From Notospermus geniculatus (Eukaryota > Nemertea > Pilidiophora > Heteronemertea > Lineidae), in assembly GCA_002633025.1 (NCBI GenBank), contig NMRB01000798.1, positions 15,200-79,199 on the forward strand: a stretch of DNA of 64,000 bases. The letters run 5' to 3'. Below, piece by piece: positions 60,001 through 64,000 of the stretch. Made by a program: the position numbers and the translations under genes. Every line of letters starts with the position of its first letter. Within the stretch, counting starts at the first letter, position 1. The notes under the pieces were generated by a model. It made no database searches and had not been told where the DNA came from. It saw only the letters and a program-made list of their open reading frames with translations.

Positions 60001-63000
60001 AATGTCAGGCTTTTCATTAAAATTTGTCAATTTTTCCATGTTTATCTCTTGGTAATCGCTTACTTGTATTCATACGGAAGGACAGGGCATGATGTCCAAC
60101 AACCACAGACCAGATGTTTTAAGAAGTGAGGCTACTTCTACTGGCCAAAACCAGTAAAGCATTGATCACTGTCGTTCAGATCCAGTCAGATTCTGGTCTG
60201 TCTGTCCAAATTTTCTCTCTTATCTATTTTTGGTAGAAGTCTATTTGATTGATTTTTACAGACCAGAATCAACTGGATCCTCGTGCAAGTGATGGATCCT
60301 TGTGCCACTGATCGACGCACCAGATGTTTCGGGGCCGTTCCATTTCGTCTTGTGAGGCCCTGACATGGGTATAGGATATTCCATTCTTGTGGCAATGTAC
60401 AGGCAGATATGAACACAAAGGGAATCCACAAGGCCATTTTGTCTTCATAACGTGTTTTTATGGCTTCCTCACATTCATTATAGGTTAATCCTCAACAAAT
60501 AATGCTGCATTTCTGGGAATCATGCAGTTTTTCAGCAGCAATGTTATTCCTATTCAAGAGAATTATGCCAGCATATCTCACCTCTAGGCTGCCTCCTGAT
60601 CTATTTTGATATTTTCATAATGCCCGATAGTTATTTTCCCATATAGTTTGTTTAGATAAGTGATGCTGCTGTGGCTGCTGATGCAGTGATTGCTACCCTG
60701 AGAGAACTGATAAGACAAGTGCATCATCACCTAAAGTGGGAGAGGAACACTTAAAATGACTTAGAGGTTAACCCATCGATGGCTAAATCATCGGGACAAA
60801 GGCACAAATTGGCTCACTATGGGCAACTCAGCTGTAGAAAACCTATGGGCAGTTATTCTTGTCATTGGTCTTAGCATAAGCGGCCAGGAAACCCACCACT
60901 ACGAACTGCTCATTGAGAGCCAACTCGCAGGAAAAAACTCCCATGAAGAGAAGGGCCTTTGAATTGGTTTCCTGGCTCTTGAACTGATAACTCCCTGATT
61001 GCGGTGGTGCAACACCACAGAAAACACAGTACATGTACATGTGTACTTTCTTCAATATACTAGTAAACTTCATGATCTTTAGGAAACTAAGTCTGTTCAA
61101 ATGCTTCTCTCTCCTTGATTTTCAACCTGACAGACTTGATAAGACTGTTGTCAGTGACTGTAACTGAAGGGGTTAACACCTGGTTGCGCTCAGCCAGAAC
61201 ATTCACCTGCATGTTGAGCCACGGTAAAGATAACCTGGAGGCTCATTTCCTCCATCACTCCCCATACCTTATGATGGATTACCAGAGAGATAGCACCTCC
61301 TGTTTTTACTAAATGATGACATCTTCCGTGAAGTTTATGAACCCTAAAAATGTCAGGTGTGGGATGTTATCCGTCACTCACAGCAATAAAGGCAAAAACG
61401 TTTCAGAATTTGAAATTCAAAGTACAGTTAATGTTGGAGAAACCTTGATTAATAGCATGACACCAAAAATAGCTTATCTATTTTCGATGACACTCAGCAT
61501 CTCTGCTAAACTAAGAACTAATTGAGAAAATCTAAACAGCACCCAACATCCATCCGATGACCTACAGACAAATCCCACACATTGAAGAGTTTGGACTGAT
61601 CTGGGCATTTTATCCTTTTTGCCCAACGCGCCTCCCATTTTAGTCTTATGAAAAGTCACCTAAATTCCCATTGCAAAATTCTCTTGCTGAGTGATTTAAT
61701 CAAACCATGAAGTAGACTCCACATAAAGTTTCATTTAAAGCATTGATTTTTAAGAGAAAAACGCTCTCAAACCTATCACAATAAAATAAGGTTGACATTC
61801 AAGCCAGAAACTCTTTCATTTCCTGCTAATTTATCATTTTTAACCGACTAAAAGCCAGGACTGAAGACAGACGGGCAAAAACAAACTGACTGCACCATTT
61901 TCTATGGTTGAAACATGAACTAAACTCCAGATATGAAAGTCACGTCGCCGTCTCGCGCCTTGTATCACATCGGCTCGATCTAATGAATCGAAGTAATCTG
62001 ACACGTGGCAAAAAGTCACCGCGCTCAGAGCAAGTCGTAACGCTTCCTATAAAGGTACATACATACCAGCCTCAGCGCTGCCTACCTTATTGTCACTATT
62101 GCCTTGATTTCCTCCTATAAACAGCTTCAATGGATGCAGCGATGATGTGTTTCATTTGTAGACGAGAAAATCAGAAGCAGCGGCGTTCAGATGAACGAAT
62201 CTTAAAAAGTCCCCCGGCGATAAGCGGTAAAAAACATACAACAAGAGAAGATCCCAGTAATTGTTCATTCACACTGTTGACGTCGAAATCCTGATTTTTC
62301 ACTGCAAGGACAACTGACGTCTTAGAATCTTCATTCTTAGCAGCAAATCAACTTTAAATCCTTTGATCATCTTAATTCCAGATTTCCTACTGACGCAAAA
62401 GGTTATTGACAGAATTATGTCAGATTTTCAAATGCCAAGACAGAGGGAGCACCCACGGAGGGTGGAAATGCTGTTGATACGTCTTAAAAATACCACATTG
62501 GATTTTTTTGAGATGATAGGACACTTGGAAGTTTTAGTTTCAGTATGAAGCAAACACAATCAATATTTTAGATTTAGTGAGGCAAATATCCGCGATACAT
62601 TGGGTGCATATCTAAGATGGTCCTTCCAGAACATGAGTAGGAACCTTTTGTGATGGATACAGCATGGAGCACCATTGGTGAGAATCATCAAAACTACAAC
62701 GTTTTTCAAAAAAATCTCGATGTAGCGTGATAAAATCCACTAGAAGGCAAATTCCATTGAATGAACAGGGAGGTACTAGATCAGAATCCTCAAATGTTCG
62801 GGATGAAACCAACGAGCGACTGATCACGAAATTTGTGCCATATAGCGTGATAATCCGTGACTAATGTGTATATAGAGATGTAGTGTTGGTGTACAGATGG
62901 CTGATGGTGCCGGCAAGCCAAACATTAGCACCCCATACACTGATGACAAGACCGAGAGTGAGTACGCGGTGGAATCAGTGGGGTGTTGCCGAACATGTAC

Positions 63001-64000
63001 CACTTTGTCATCTCGTCAAAACGCCACAATAAGCAATTCAACGCTCACATCAGCCTGATTACACACCTAGTGGCCGAACACAAAATGGGAGGCACCCGCC
63101 GCAAAGGCGCATTGTCCTCCTGTACACGCGGAACTCAGTTATGACAACTCCCGTCCCGTCCTAGCGAGTGAAATCAGTGAACTGTGGACTTAGAGAGCAG
63201 AGTCAACAGACATCGGAACAAATAAATTCAAGAAATAATGGTAAAGTTCACGTATTGTTAACAGTACAGTTCACTTCCCGGCACATCTTGAAGATTCAGC
63301 CATTCAGGCCAAACCAATGTCTTTCTTTCAATGTCAATCCACCACTTCAGGATTATCCAGAAACCATAACATAGTGACTGTTTTGTGATGCATTATTAAG
63401 TGGTCTCTGGCATGTATGGTTGGAAAATGTCCACTACAACTACAACAGGCAGAGGCACGCCCTCCCCCAAACCCCCTCCCGGTTATGTAAAGAAACGGAA
63501 ACCCCAAATTCCGAAGGGGTGCTTGAGAATACAAACGTTTTGAAGGCCCTGAATTTTCAACTATCTCCAACTTAGTGAATGAGTGGATACATTACATAAG
63601 GGCCAGGAGTTGTATGCATAAAACATCTTAAGTGTAAAATTTCCCTTATCTTTTGTTTGGAACAATAGTTTAAAGGAAATTTTACACTTAAGATATTTTA
63701 TGCATACGGCCCCAGGATCTGTAATGTACGAAAATCAAAACGTCTTGGTATGCAAAACTGATTCAGCAGGACATTTCACCACACAGCGGTAGAGTAACCC
63801 CCCCATGAATTAACTTCATCTGGCCTTGAAGAAAATCCCAAATTCAGGTCCCAGCGCACACACAGCAGACGCTTTCACTAGGTCGCAAAAGTGCAACGTT
63901 TAGTCCACAATTACCATGTCCATTTAGGGAAAGCATTTTCTCTAATTGCTCAAGGGGATCACGGTTAGCATAATACGAACTTTCGGCCGACAGTCCCCGT
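57029..64000. other. Upstream of the first identified EYA exon, no supported gene
   Basis: Probably the first EYA intron(s) and/or 5' flank. Many short open frames occur, but none shows family motifs or matched splice sites. A foldback element lies at about 63601-63716. Confidence 0.5.
63601..63716. mobile_element. About 116-bp foldback MITE
   Basis: Arms tatgcataaaacatcttaag and, inverted, tatgcataaaatatcttaag continue as tgtaaaatttcc, around a roughly 30-nt loop. The outer ends (gggcca, and inverted ggggccg) pair more loosely. Confidence 0.6.

Overview
The window is eukaryotic nuclear DNA with multi-exon genes, GT-AG introns, long AT-rich introns and many short foldback transposons. The gene set (an NMD factor, a mitochondrial ribosomal protein, an eyes-absent homologue) points to an animal. 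Frequent catgtac/taccggta words and many insertion differences between two near-identical copies suggest a polymorphic marine invertebrate; I cannot name the species. There are no bacterial or phage features.

Layout. Positions 1-7733 (+) hold the 3' part of an unrecognised Arg/Ser-rich gene whose middle exon carries a CX2C-X8-CX2C motif. Positions 11257-14636 (-) hold a complete 11-exon SMG9 gene. It shares a ~200-bp divergent promoter with MRPL55 (14838-16556, +). From 16911 to a 691-N gap at 28316 the whole block from 2683 onward repeats in the same orientation. This gives a 5'-truncated second copy of the unknown gene (18870-22309), a second intact SMG9 (24508-27759) and exon 1 of a second MRPL55 (27961-28028). 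The copies differ by scattered base changes, small indels and at least four transposon-like insertions, so the block is either a young tandem duplication or two haplotypes joined end to end by the assembler. After the gap, 32680-57028 (-) is an Eyes-absent (EYA) gene with 15 supported coding exons and one candidate 24-nt microexon. Its start codon was not found, and 57029-64000 holds no gene I can support.

How the genes relate. SMG9 (SMG1 kinase complex, NMD) and MRPL55 (mitoribosome) are housekeeping genes sharing one promoter interval; SMG9 and the unknown gene converge. EYA is a developmental transcription coactivator and phosphatase whose introns carry AT-rich homeobox-type motif clusters and several foldback elements. 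No operon-like, CRISPR, rRNA or intact tRNA features were seen.
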